A DNA stretch of 11,852 nucleotides. It comes from Treponema sp. UBA4319 (GTDB taxonomy: Bacteria; Spirochaetota; Spirochaetia; Treponematales; Treponemataceae). Below, one piece after another: positions 5,868-11,852 of the stretch. The notes beneath the pieces were generated by a model. The model was not told the origin of the DNA, ran no database searches, and saw only the letters and a program-made list of their open reading frames with translations. Numbering within the stretch: position 1 is the stretch's first letter; each line of letters opens with the position of its first letter. The translations under genes were made by a program, and so were the position numbers. The DNA is taken from assembly GCA_002393865.1 (NCBI GenBank), contig DGUD01000128.1, forward strand, positions 1-11,852. Reading direction: 5' to 3'.

Positions 5868-6994
5868 AATTCCCGGAACAGCACCGAATATTCCTCTTCA
5901 AGCCAGAGCGATATTTTTTCTGCCGTCAGGCGGATTTTCTGGGCACGCTTTTTTCCCAGAATCGAACATTCCCAGACCACACCCACACGCCAGCCGCTAT
6001 CAAGCAGCGTCCCGATATCCCGTATGTCGCGCTGCTGGTTGCGCTCAAATTTTGCGTTCCAGAATGCCGTATTGGTGGTCGGCATCCGGAATTTCGTACA
6101 ACGGAGGGAAAACAAAAGCTGCCCATCAAGCCGCCCTGAGCGGATCAGCAAGTCCCCGCTCCGCCAGCCATGCGCGTGCCAGAAACAGCCGTTCACAAAT
6201 ACCGCCGCCCGGTAATGCGGGAACACGATGTCCGGGGAACCGGAAAGCCGCCGGTCATTCTTGCGGAAGCGGAAGCCCAGGCGGAACAGCTCGGAACGGA
6301 GCGCGGTCTCAAGCTGTCCGCCCGTGCCCCTGATGTGCGACATATTTTTGTGCCGCTGCTCCGGTGAAAGAACATCCCGGAGCGGCTGGCACGCAAGCTC
6401 CTCGTACGGGTGGCAGCGGGAAAGCGAGACAGCGGCCACTTTTGCCGGCAGGGGGAGCCGTATCCCGCGGGAAGAGCCATCCCGGCAGCCGGCATCCAGC
6501 TCAAGCTCACCGCCAGCGCGCAGCGGCTCCAGCAGCCTCATTCCCGCCATAAACTGCACATGCGTCAGCTTAGCGGCAAGCGCGACATGCGGAAAAAAGC
6601 TTCCGGGGAGATAGTTCCTGTTCGCCCCCGGCTCAAAGCGTGGAAGCAGCAGCTCATGGAGCCGGGCATTCAGCGCCATCAGTTTTTGCTGCGAGCCGGA
6701 TTCTGCGTCTGCGGCCAAAAAAAGCACTTTTTCCTTGAAAGCATCCACCGTGCTGAACGACAGCGGACTTCCCCGGCCGATACCTTCCGCGAATTCCGAG
6801 AAAAGCGACCGCAATGCAGGGATATGCTCGTCCGCCACATGGAACATGCCGAGCGTCAGATGCACGGGGGCAGCATTCCCGCCGGGCACAGCGCTCCCCG
6901 TCGCCACGGACAAGGACAAAGCGAGCGAAGCGGCAGACGCAGAGAAGGCGGCGTCAAATGTAAGGGAAACCGAGTACGTGGAATATGCAGACAT
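5864..6994 (-). CDS. vsr: Fusion of a 2H phosphoesterase (2'-5' RNA ligase-like) and a Vsr-type mismatch endonuclease
   Basis: A 376-residue two-domain protein. Residues 1-203 resemble the 2'-5' RNA ligase/2H family: HLTL (H45, T47) and a degenerate second motif HVAL (H136, A138 instead of Thr/Ser), closing with AAVSLSRCHPYEEL. Residues about 206-360 are a Vsr endonuclease: LSPEQRHKNMSHIRG, SPDIVFP (D255, catalytic Asp), VNGCFWHAH (C270, H273, H275), TNTAFWNAKFERN and GWRVGVVWEC (C343). The zinc ligands C270, H275 and C343 are present, but the expected next cysteine is displaced to C299 by a 22-residue insertion (277-298). Vsr nicks 5' of T:G mismatches arising at methylcytosines; whether this protein can still do so is uncertain. 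No Dcm-type cytosine methylase is in the window. The start lacks a clear Shine-Dalgarno. The gene is convergent with znuB. The 2H and Vsr assignments are each strong. Confidence 0.85.
   Translation of the reverse strand: MSAYSTYSVSLTFDAAFSASAASLALSLSVATGSAVPGGNAAPVHLTLGMFHVADEHIPALRSLFSEFAEGIGRGSPLSFSTVDAFKEKVLFLAADAESGSQQKLMALNARLHELLLPRFEPGANRNYLPGSFFPHVALAAKLTHVQFMAGMRLLEPLRAGGELELDAGCRDGSSRGIRLPLPAKVAAVSLSRCHPYEELACQPLRDVLSPEQRHKNMSHIRGTGGQLETALRSELFRLGFRFRKNDRRLSGSPDIVFPHYRAAVFVNGCFWHAHGWRSGDLLIRSGRLDGQLLFSLRCTKFRMPTTNTAFWNAKFERNQQRDIRDIGTLLDSGWRVGVVWECSILGKKRAQKIRLTAEKISLWLEEEYSVLFREF
6101..6166. repeat. 66-bp palindromic in-frame insertion within the Vsr domain
   Basis: This segment encodes the 22 residues between the Gly and Cys of the HxHxC zinc motif. 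Its ends are short inverted repeats (CGGAG at 6102-6106, CTCCG at 6159-6163), and an internal 6-bp stem pairs GAGCGG (6138-6143) with CCGCTC (6156-6161). The segment keeps the frame and has no stop. It looks like a small palindromic element domesticated in a gene, in the manner of Rickettsia palindromic elements. No second copy is visible in this window. Confidence 0.5.
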
Positions 6995-7065
6995 CTGTAT
7001 AAAAAGAAAACGAGCCTGCGCGCCCGCAAAACACGCCGCCGCACACAGCGGGGGCAGGGCAGCTC

Positions 7066-7085
7066 AGAAAGCACGGCTCCCGTGC
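7066..7085 (-). terminator. Possible terminator of the permease gene
   Basis: On the minus strand GCACGG-gag-CCGTGC (7085 to 7071) is followed by TTTCT, about 50 bases after the permease stop. The stem is strong, but the T-tract is short. It sits between two minus-strand genes, so the downstream 2H-Vsr gene would need its own promoter if this terminator works. Confidence 0.35.
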
Positions 7086-7134
7086 GCAGACCCGCAGACT
7101 GCAAGCAGCAGCGGAAGGGGCGGCAGCAGTGCTT

Positions 7135-8481
7135 TTATGCCCAGAGCAGCCAGAGGACGGCAGCTGCGACACCGGTCGTGATAACGGTAAACGGCACGCC
7201 GACTTTCAGCCAGCCGCTAAAGTCGATGGGGTAGCCTTCCTTCTTGATGATGCCCATAGAGACAATGTTGGCGCTCGCACCAAAAGGCGTCAGGTTACCG
7301 CCAAGGCAGCTGCCCACAAGCAGCGCGAACATATACAGCTCGGCGTGGAGGTTCATCGCCGCCGCCATGGAGCCCGCGACAGGAAGCATCGCTATGATAT
7401 ACGGCACATTATCCACAAAGCCACTGATTACGACGGAGACCAGAAGAATAATGACGAATCCCGCGAGTTTAGAGCCACCCGTCACCTTTGCAAGGAAAGC
7501 CGCAAAGTCGTCCAGCAGCCCCGCCTCTCGGATGCCGCCGATAACGACAAAAATGCCTATCAGGAAAAATATGGTCTCCCAGTCAAGGTCCTTTACCATT
7601 TGCAGCGTCTCCGCGACTGTTTTTTTCTGGCACAGCTTATACCACAAGACACCGATAAGACCGAGCAAAAAGACGAACAGCCCGCTCAGGAATGACGGGG
7701 CGGCAGGAATGAAGGAGACCGCCGCAAGCCCTGCTATCATAAGCAGCAGCAGGCAGAACGGGAACCAGGATACGACATCGGTCTTTTCCGCAGCAATCCG
7801 GTTCTTTCCGTTACGCGCAAAAAAGCAGTAGAAAAACACACAGCCCGCAAGCATACCCGCCTGAATGATAAAGAATATCGACAGGCGCCCGTCGTGAACA
7901 AAAAAGTCATTGAAGTTATACGAAGCGTAGCTTGCGAATATCATGGACGGCGGATCACCCACGAGCGTCGCGGTTCCTTCCAGATTGCTCATGACGGCAA
8001 GACCTATCATGAAGTACACAGGATTGGCTTTTATCTTGCGGCAGAGCGCAAGCGCAATCGGCGCCATAACAAGGACAGTCGCGACATTCTCTACAAATAT
8101 GGAAATGATACCGGTCATGGCAAGAATTGCGACCATCGCAATGCCGGTGTTCCCGCAGCCCCCGATGATAGCGTCCGCAATACGCGCAGGAACCTTCGAG
8201 TAGATAAAAAGCGCCGCAATCGCCATGCTGCCAAGGTAAATCAGCAGCACATTCCAGTTGACAATCTCAAGGAGCGAATGGGAAAGCGGGTACAGCAGCG
8301 CCCGTGCGGAGCCGGGCACAACACCGGCCGGAAGCACAAAAATGCTCCCCGTCGCAGAGGCCAGCACAACGACAAGCACAGCGGCCACAGAGGTAAACAG
8401 CACCTTCTTGTCCTGAAAAACTATCACAAGCGCATACATCAGCACTGCAATAGCCAGCACGAACCATTTCATATATTCCAT
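7135..8481 (-). CDS. Ion-transporter-superfamily permease (SLC13/ArsB/NhaD-like)
   Basis: A 448-residue polytopic inner-membrane protein with about 11-12 hydrophobic segments. The two-fold internal repeat of the ion transporter superfamily is visible. FVENVATVLVMAPIAL (129-144) with NLEGTATLVGDPPSMI (166-181) in the first half corresponds to SGFVDNVPYIIAMLPV with GGNLTPFGASANIVSMGI in the second half. These are the substrate/sodium-site hairpin motifs of the CitMHS/ArsB/NhaD/SLC13 group. The exact substrate (arsenite, Na+/H+, citrate or dicarboxylate) cannot be told from sequence. Shine-Dalgarno AGAGGA (8488-8493, minus strand) lies six bases before ATG and fixes the start. It is transcribed divergently from the DNA methyltransferase. 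No partner such as ArsA or ArsC, and no sensor, is next to it. Confidence 0.85.
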   Translation of the reverse strand: MEYMKWFVLAIAVLMYALVIVFQDKKVLFTSVAAVLVVVLASATGSIFVLPAGVVPGSARALLYPLSHSLLEIVNWNVLLIYLGSMAIAALFIYSKVPARIADAIIGGCGNTGIAMVAILAMTGIISIFVENVATVLVMAPIALALCRKIKANPVYFMIGLAVMSNLEGTATLVGDPPSMIFASYASYNFNDFFVHDGRLSIFFIIQAGMLAGCVFFYCFFARNGKNRIAAEKTDVVSWFPFCLLLLMIAGLAAVSFIPAAPSFLSGLFVFLLGLIGVLWYKLCQKKTVAETLQMVKDLDWETIFFLIGIFVVIGGIREAGLLDDFAAFLAKVTGGSKLAGFVIILLVSVVISGFVDNVPYIIAMLPVAGSMAAAMNLHAELYMFALLVGSCLGGNLTPFGASANIVSMGIIKKEGYPIDFSGWLKVGVPFTVITTGVAAAVLWLLWA

Positions 8482-8498
8482 AACATTTCCTCTGGCAT

Positions 8499-8527
8499 AC
8501 CATAATATACAGATTTTCCTCTGTCAA
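8499..8527 (-). promoter_or_regulatory. Promoter of the permease gene
   Basis: On the minus strand a perfect TTGACA (8527-8522) is followed after 17 bases by TATGGT (8504-8499). The better-looking hexamer TATTAT (8507-8502) lies at a short 14-base spacing. Either gives a transcript starting shortly before the ribosome binding site at 8493-8488. Confidence 0.55.
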
Positions 8528-8578
8528 GCAAGAGGGGCTCCGTTCCGGCAGCCAGGCTAGTACAATTTTATCCCAAAA

Positions 8579-8587
8579 TATGCTACA
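8579..8587 (+). promoter_or_regulatory. Extended -10 element before the methyltransferase gene
   Basis: TGCTACACT has the TGnTAnnnT form of an extended -10 box. No good -35 box is seen upstream, which is tolerated by extended -10 promoters. Transcription would begin around 8594, only about nine bases before ATG at 8603. Confidence 0.4.
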
Positions 8588-8602
8588 CTATGGGCGGCAA
8601 CC

Positions 8603-9781
8603 ATGAACAGACATCGCTATGCGGACAGCACACACAGCTTTCTCCCCCTGACAGCCACGGCACATCCCGCTATGCGGCCGGGCACAGAGAACAAAGCCTT
8701 CCTGACGACCCAAATCATCACCTACATCGGAAACAAACGGAGGCTTATCGGCTATATCGAGAAAGAAGTCAGAAAAATCGCAAAAAAAAACGGGCAGGAA
8801 AAATTAATCTGCGCAGATATTTTTTCCGGTTCGGGCATCGTTGCCAGAATGCTCAAGAGGTATTCCTCCAAGCTCATCGTGAATGACCTGGAAAACTACT
8901 CCGCATTGATAAACAGCTGCTACCTTATAGACAGAAAGGATTATCCGAAAGAGGAATGCGCGGAACTGCGCGCTGCAATCCAAAAGCGCTGCGCCAAAGA
9001 AAAAATCGAAGGCATCATAGCAAAGAATTACGCCCCACAGGACAATGAGAACATCAAGAGCGGCGAACGTGTTTTTTACACGCACGAAAATGCCGTGCTC
9101 ATCGATTCGTACAGGACATACATCGATGAGGTCGTACAAGAAGAAGCGCTCAAAAAATTCTTTCTGGCACCACTCATCACGGAAGCATCCATCCATGTCA
9201 ACACAAGCGGGGTCTTCAAAGGATTCTACAAAGACAAACGTACAGGAATCGGCTGCTTTGGCGCAGCTGGAAAAAACGCGCTTACAAGAATCCTGGGGAC
9301 AATCGAACTCAAAGAGCCCGTATTCAGTAATTTTGAATCCGATTTGGAAATCCATCAGAAGGACAGCGTAAAGCTTTCCAAGGAATTAAAAAATATCGAC
9401 ATCGCATATCTTGACCCGCCTTACAACCAGCATCCATACGGCTCAAATTATTTTATGCTCAACCTGATTTTAAAGAACAAACTGGATGTCGATGTAAGCA
9501 AAGTAAGCGGCATCACGCAGGACTGGAACCGCTCGGCGTTCAACAGGGCAGGCTCCGCGCTGGATTCGCTGGAAAAAATAATCGCCGCATTGCCCTGCAA
9601 ATTCGCGATTATCTCGTACAACTCCGAGGGCTTCATAAGCTTTGCCGAGATGTCTGCGATGCTCCGGAGATACGGAAAGCTAAAAACGGTGGAAATACCG
9701 TACAACACCTTCCGCGGAAGCAGAAATTTAAGCGGCCGGGATATCCATGTCTCCGAATATCTCTTTGTCCTTGAAAAATAA
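8603..9781 (+). CDS. D12-class N6-adenine DNA methyltransferase
   Basis: A 392-residue protein. An AdoMet-site motif X-like segment TQIITYIGNKRRL is at about residues 36-48, motif I reads ADIFSGSGIVAR (about 71-82), and the catalytic motif IV is LDPPYNQHPYGSNYF (about 270-284). The X-I-IV order and the short distance from X to I fit the alpha-group D12 adenine methylases. Target specificity cannot be read from the sequence. No restriction endonuclease or specificity gene is adjacent, so it may be an orphan methylase used in regulation or protection. The start is uncertain: ATG at 8603 has no Shine-Dalgarno and adds about 30 residues without family character before TENKAFLTTQ, while the in-frame ATG at 8672 would remove 23 of these. 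It is divergent from the permease and about 100 bases ahead of putP. Confidence 0.88.
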   Translation: MNRHRYADSTHSFLPLTATAHPAMRPGTENKAFLTTQIITYIGNKRRLIGYIEKEVRKIAKKNGQEKLICADIFSGSGIVARMLKRYSSKLIVNDLENYSALINSCYLIDRKDYPKEECAELRAAIQKRCAKEKIEGIIAKNYAPQDNENIKSGERVFYTHENAVLIDSYRTYIDEVVQEEALKKFFLAPLITEASIHVNTSGVFKGFYKDKRTGIGCFGAAGKNALTRILGTIELKEPVFSNFESDLEIHQKDSVKLSKELKNIDIAYLDPPYNQHPYGSNYFMLNLILKNKLDVDVSKVSGITQDWNRSAFNRAGSALDSLEKIIAALPCKFAIISYNSEGFISFAEMSAMLRRYGKLKTVEIPYNTFRGSRNLSGRDIHVSEYLFVLEK

Positions 9782-9808
9782 ACGCCCCACCTTCAGTTCC
9801 GGCCATAC

Positions 9809-9837
9809 TTGCAAATATTCCTTATATTTCCTACAAT
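9809..9837 (+). promoter_or_regulatory. Promoter of putP
   Basis: TTGCAA (9809-9814) and TACAAT (9832-9837) are separated by exactly 17 bases, each differing from the sigma-70 consensus by one base. The region between is AT-rich. The predicted transcript starts near 9844 and carries a leader of about 34 bases. Confidence 0.7.
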
Positions 9838-9877
9838 AAAAACACTATTCTAATCAAAAACAGCGGAAGGTTTTGGT

Positions 9878-11389
9878 ATGACAAGCGCGATGATTCAGCA
9901 GATGATAGCCTTTGTGCTTTATCTTGGCATGATGGTGTATGTGGGAATCCGATGGATGAGCAGCAACAACAGCTCCGAGGATTTCTTTCTTGGAGGGCGG
10001 AACTTAGGGCCATGGACAACGGCGCTTTCTGCGGAAGCAAGCGATATGTCAGGCTGGCTGCTCATGGGTCTGCCCGGACTTGCGTATCTTGGCGGCATCA
10101 AAGAGGCATTCTGGACGGCGCTCGGACTTGAAATCGGCACCTACCTGAACTGGCTTATCGTCGCAAAGCCCCTGCGCAAATATTCCATCGCATGCGGAAA
10201 CGCCATTACCATCCCGGAATTCCTGACGAACCGCTTTAAGGATAAGAAGCGCATTATCTCCCTCATATCCACGGTTTTTATCGTTTTGTTTTTTGTCATT
10301 TATACGGCATCCGGCTTTGTCGCCTGCGCAAAGCTCCTGAACGCGGTTTTTGAGCTGCCCTATATCTGCGGGCTCGTCATCGGGACGGTGGTTATTCTGC
10401 TGTACACGCTGCTGGGCGGCTTTAGCGCGGTCTGCACGACAGATTTTATTCAGGGCTCGCTCATGTTTGTCGTCCTCATCATAACATCCATCGTCATGAT
10501 GGTGACGCTTGGCGGCCCCGCAGCAGCATACGCCAAAGCCGGAGAATTCAGCATGAATGCCATCGCCGGAAAATTCGGGGAGCTCCTGCAGACCAGATTC
10601 CTTGCGAATCAGAATTACGGCATCATGTCCATCATATCCGCACTGGCATGGGGGCTGGGATATTTTGGCATGCCGCACATCCTTGTGCGTTTTATGGGAA
10701 TCCGCAGCAACAAAGAGATAGCGCTCTCCCGCCGCATCGCGATGATCTGGGTGACAATCGCCTTTATCGGCGCGGTTGGCATCGGCTCCGTGGCAACGGT
10801 ATACCTGCCCAATCTTCTTGACCTGGGGCAATCTGAATCGGTTATCATCAGGACTATCATGCACACCTACCAACCGTTCGTTGCGGGTATTTTCCTCTGT
10901 GCCATCCTTGCCGCCGCCATGTCCACGGCCGATTCGCAGCTGCTGGTCGCAGCATCCGCATTCACGGAGGACTTCTGCCAGACGCTGCTCAACAAAAAAT
11001 TCAAGCAGCGGACAACAATTGTTGTAAGCCGGGCGGCTGTTTTTGCCATAGCAATCATAGCGTTCATCCTCTCGCTCAATGAGAACAGCTCCATATTCGG
11101 GCTGGTAAGCTACGCATGGGCAGGATTCGGCTCCACGTTCGGGCCGCTCGTGCTGCTGGCCTTGTTCTGGCGTAATGCCACGGCAAAGGGCGCCGTCGCA
11201 GGCATCATTGCCGGTGCCACAGTCGTCATCGTCTGGCACAACCTGCACGGCGGCATTTTTGATGTGTACGAGATTCTGCCCGGCTTTATCGCCTGCCTTA
11301 TGCTCGCCGTGGTGGTAAGCCTGCTTGACAAGAACAAAGACCCGGCGATGCTTGCGGATTTTGACCGCTACAAAGCGATTGAGGGCTAA
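9878..11389 (+). CDS. putP: Sodium/proline symporter PutP (SSS family)
   Basis: A 503-residue inner-membrane protein of usual PutP length with about 13 hydrophobic segments. Shine-Dalgarno GGAAGG (9865-9870) is seven bases before ATG. The diagnostic tract ALSAEASDMSGWLLMGLPG (49-67) contains D56 and S58, equivalent to the Na+/proline residues D55 and S57 of E. coli PutP. Also present are GLEIGTYLNWLIVAKPLRKY and AAMSTADSQLLVAASAFTEDF, the TM9 segment with the second sodium site (Ser-Thr). It imports proline with Na+, for nutrition or osmoprotection. It has its own promoter and no proline-catabolism gene (putA) beside it. A related SSS substrate such as pantothenate is less likely, given the exact PutP motif. 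Confidence 0.88.
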   Translation: MTSAMIQQMIAFVLYLGMMVYVGIRWMSSNNSSEDFFLGGRNLGPWTTALSAEASDMSGWLLMGLPGLAYLGGIKEAFWTALGLEIGTYLNWLIVAKPLRKYSIACGNAITIPEFLTNRFKDKKRIISLISTVFIVLFFVIYTASGFVACAKLLNAVFELPYICGLVIGTVVILLYTLLGGFSAVCTTDFIQGSLMFVVLIITSIVMMVTLGGPAAAYAKAGEFSMNAIAGKFGELLQTRFLANQNYGIMSIISALAWGLGYFGMPHILVRFMGIRSNKEIALSRRIAMIWVTIAFIGAVGIGSVATVYLPNLLDLGQSESVIIRTIMHTYQPFVAGIFLCAILAAAMSTADSQLLVAASAFTEDFCQTLLNKKFKQRTTIVVSRAAVFAIAIIAFILSLNENSSIFGLVSYAWAGFGSTFGPLVLLALFWRNATAKGAVAGIIAGATVVIVWHNLHGGIFDVYEILPGFIACLMLAVVVSLLDKNKDPAMLADFDRYKAIEG

Positions 11390-11432
11390 GAAAAGGCGCC
11401 TCACACCATAGCAGAAAGGCAGATGGCCGCAT

Positions 11433-11531
11433 AAAAACTGCGCAAAAGAGGGCAGCCCCTGCAGACGCGTTTGTAACGCCCCGCGCTACAAGCAGCGTCT
11501 CCGGGCAAATTCCTCCGGACGCGCAGTTTTT
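11433..11531. other. Branched hairpin structure downstream of putP (possible terminator or small RNA)
   Basis: Outer arms AAAAACTGCGC (11433-11443) and GCGCAGTTTTT (11521-11531) are perfectly complementary over 11 bp. Inside are two further hairpins: 11464-11499 (GACGC ... TTGTA ... TACAA ... GCGTC) and 11500-11519 (TCCGG ... CCGGA). The left A-run and right T-run could make it a terminator on either strand, but the branched interior is more elaborate than a plain terminator. Confidence 0.6.
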
Positions 11532-11556
11532 TGTTTTTGCAAAACTCAGGGTGTCG

Positions 11557-11574
11557 CCTGGCAGCGCATCCAGG
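11557..11574. repeat. Palindromic module CCTGG-8 bp-CCAGG, copy B
   Basis: Five-base inverted arms enclose CAGCGCAT (11562-11569). The same loop in the same top-strand orientation recurs at 11805-11812 between CCTGG and CCGGG. The adjoining CATGCTGAAGC flank lies on the right here but on the left in the other copy, equivalent to an inverted loop. Confidence 0.6.
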
Positions 11575-11590
11575 GCTTCAGCATGAAAAC
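11570..11590 (-). repeat. Short dispersed repeat, copy B (inverted)
   Basis: The reverse complement contains CATGCTGAAGCCCTGG and agrees with copy A (2-22) at 20 of 21 positions. Read on the minus strand it opens a micro-frame MLKPWMRCQATP ending in TGA, with no ribosome binding site. It lies between two long hairpins. Confidence 0.65.
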
Positions 11591-11687
11591 AAAAATGCGC
11601 TCCCAGCGGAAAAACACCCGGACTGCCTGTTGCACGCTTCGCTTTGCAAATGGCAGCCCGGGTGTTTTTCCGCTTCCGCGCATTTTT
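11591..11687. terminator. Very long, near-perfect hairpin (bidirectional terminator or palindromic element)
   Basis: Arms pair in four blocks: 11591-11600 with 11678-11687 (AAAAATGCGC / GCGCATTTTT), 11606-11621 with 11658-11673 (16 bp, GCGGAAAAACACCCGG), 11623-11627 with 11652-11656, and TGCA 11631-11634 with 11645-11648. About 35 bp are paired in total. It begins with an A-run and ends with T6, so it could stop transcription from both sides. It is far longer than a usual intrinsic terminator. Confidence 0.65.
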
Positions 11688-11721
11688 TATGTTGGATCCT
11701 TGGCTTTTGTAGCATAAAAAA

Positions 11722-11754
11722 GAAAATCATCTTAAAACAGTTTACATGATTTTC
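11722..11754. repeat. Inverted repeat GAAAATCAT / ATGATTTTC
   Basis: Perfect 9-bp arms at 11722-11730 and 11746-11754 are separated by 15 bases of AT-rich DNA. It could be an operator for a dimeric regulator, or a weak hairpin. No gene start is visible close by within the window. Confidence 0.45.
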
Positions 11755-11787
11755 CACTACCGCGTCCGTCTTCAGATAAAATACATC

Positions 11788-11817
11788 TCATGCTGAAGCC
11801 CTGGCAGCGCATCCGGG
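11788..11817 (+). repeat. Short dispersed repeat, copy C with palindromic module
   Basis: TCATGCTGAAGCCCTGG (11788-11804) is identical to the reverse complement of the matching part of copy B, and is followed by CAGCGCAT and CCGGG (11805-11817). From ATG at 11790 an open frame (MLKPWQRIRVPLTFCAPHVN...) continues to the window edge. It has no ribosome binding site and cannot be judged as a gene here. Confidence 0.6.
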
Positions 11818-11852
11818 TCCCATTGACTTTTTGTGCGCCGCATGTTAACCTT

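Noticed and set aside
6410..7234. Plus-strand frames opposite the 2H-Vsr gene
   Set aside because: The translation is Arg/Gln/Ser/Pro-rich without motifs, while the minus strand carries two recognisable domains.
7894..8505. Plus-strand frame opposite the permease
   Set aside because: It is a basic, His/Asn/Arg-rich shadow. The minus strand encodes a clear multi-pass transporter with a ribosome site.
10049..11404. 451-codon minus-strand frame opposite putP
   Set aside because: The composition is His/Arg/Asp/Cys-rich with no membrane or domain signal, exactly antisense to a clear PutP. It is an artefact of codon bias.
11531..11749. 72-codon plus-strand frame downstream of putP
   Set aside because: It runs through both arms of the long hairpin at 11591-11687 and the repeat copy B, with no ribosome site. 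It is probably not translated.
11433..11852. Integron attC site or CRISPR array in the gene-free end
   Set aside because: The hairpins suggested attC-like folding, but no paired RYYYAAC/GTTRRRY core sites bracket them. The repeats are too few, inverted and irregular for CRISPR.

Overview
The window looks like chromosomal DNA of a diderm spirochaete, most likely a host-associated Treponema. This is a family-level impression, not a computed assignment. It rests on the style of the NYN/LOTUS, cytidylate-kinase-like, 2H/Vsr and zinc-uptake proteins, on a zinc-binding protein with a plain signal peptide instead of a lipoprotein signal, and on purine-rich Shine-Dalgarno sites.

Layout. Positions 1-161 hold a short repeat copy and a terminator-like hairpin. 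Positions 162-1598 carry two co-directional genes 12 bp apart: a NYN-nuclease/OST-HTH (LOTUS) protein and a cytidylate-kinase-like P-loop protein. At 1604-1646 a promoter with a TTGACA box overlaps a 7-1-7 Fur-superfamily operator, most likely a Zur box. Behind it lies a four-gene zinc operon (1657-5867): a small His/Cys membrane protein, a COG0523 GTPase metallochaperone, a ZnuA-type zinc-binding protein with a complete ZinT domain nested in its His-rich loop, and a ZnuB-type permease. The ATPase (ZnuC) of this transporter is not in the window.

The zinc operon ends tail-to-tail, overlapping by the four bases CTAG, with a minus-strand gene (5864-6994). That gene encodes an unusual fusion of a 2H phosphoesterase (2'-5' RNA ligase-like) to a Vsr-type mismatch endonuclease. 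The Vsr zinc site is interrupted by a 22-residue in-frame insertion whose DNA is palindromic. Upstream on the same strand is an ion-transporter-superfamily permease (7135-8481). A divergent promoter region separates it from a plus-strand D12-class adenine DNA methyltransferase (8603-9781) with no restriction partner here. PutP, a Na+/proline symporter, follows from its own well-formed promoter (9878-11389).

The last 460 bases have no convincing gene but are densely structured. They hold two long hairpins with similar outer arms, two copies of a short repeat that also occurs at the left window edge, and an 8-bp module whose orientation relative to its flank differs between copies.

How the genes work together: under zinc starvation a Zur-like repressor would release the 1604-1646 promoter. 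The nested ZinT/ZnuA protein would then scavenge periplasmic zinc and hand it to ZnuB (with an ATPase encoded elsewhere), while the COG0523 GTPase would allocate scarce zinc in the cytoplasm. The other genes appear to be unrelated neighbours.
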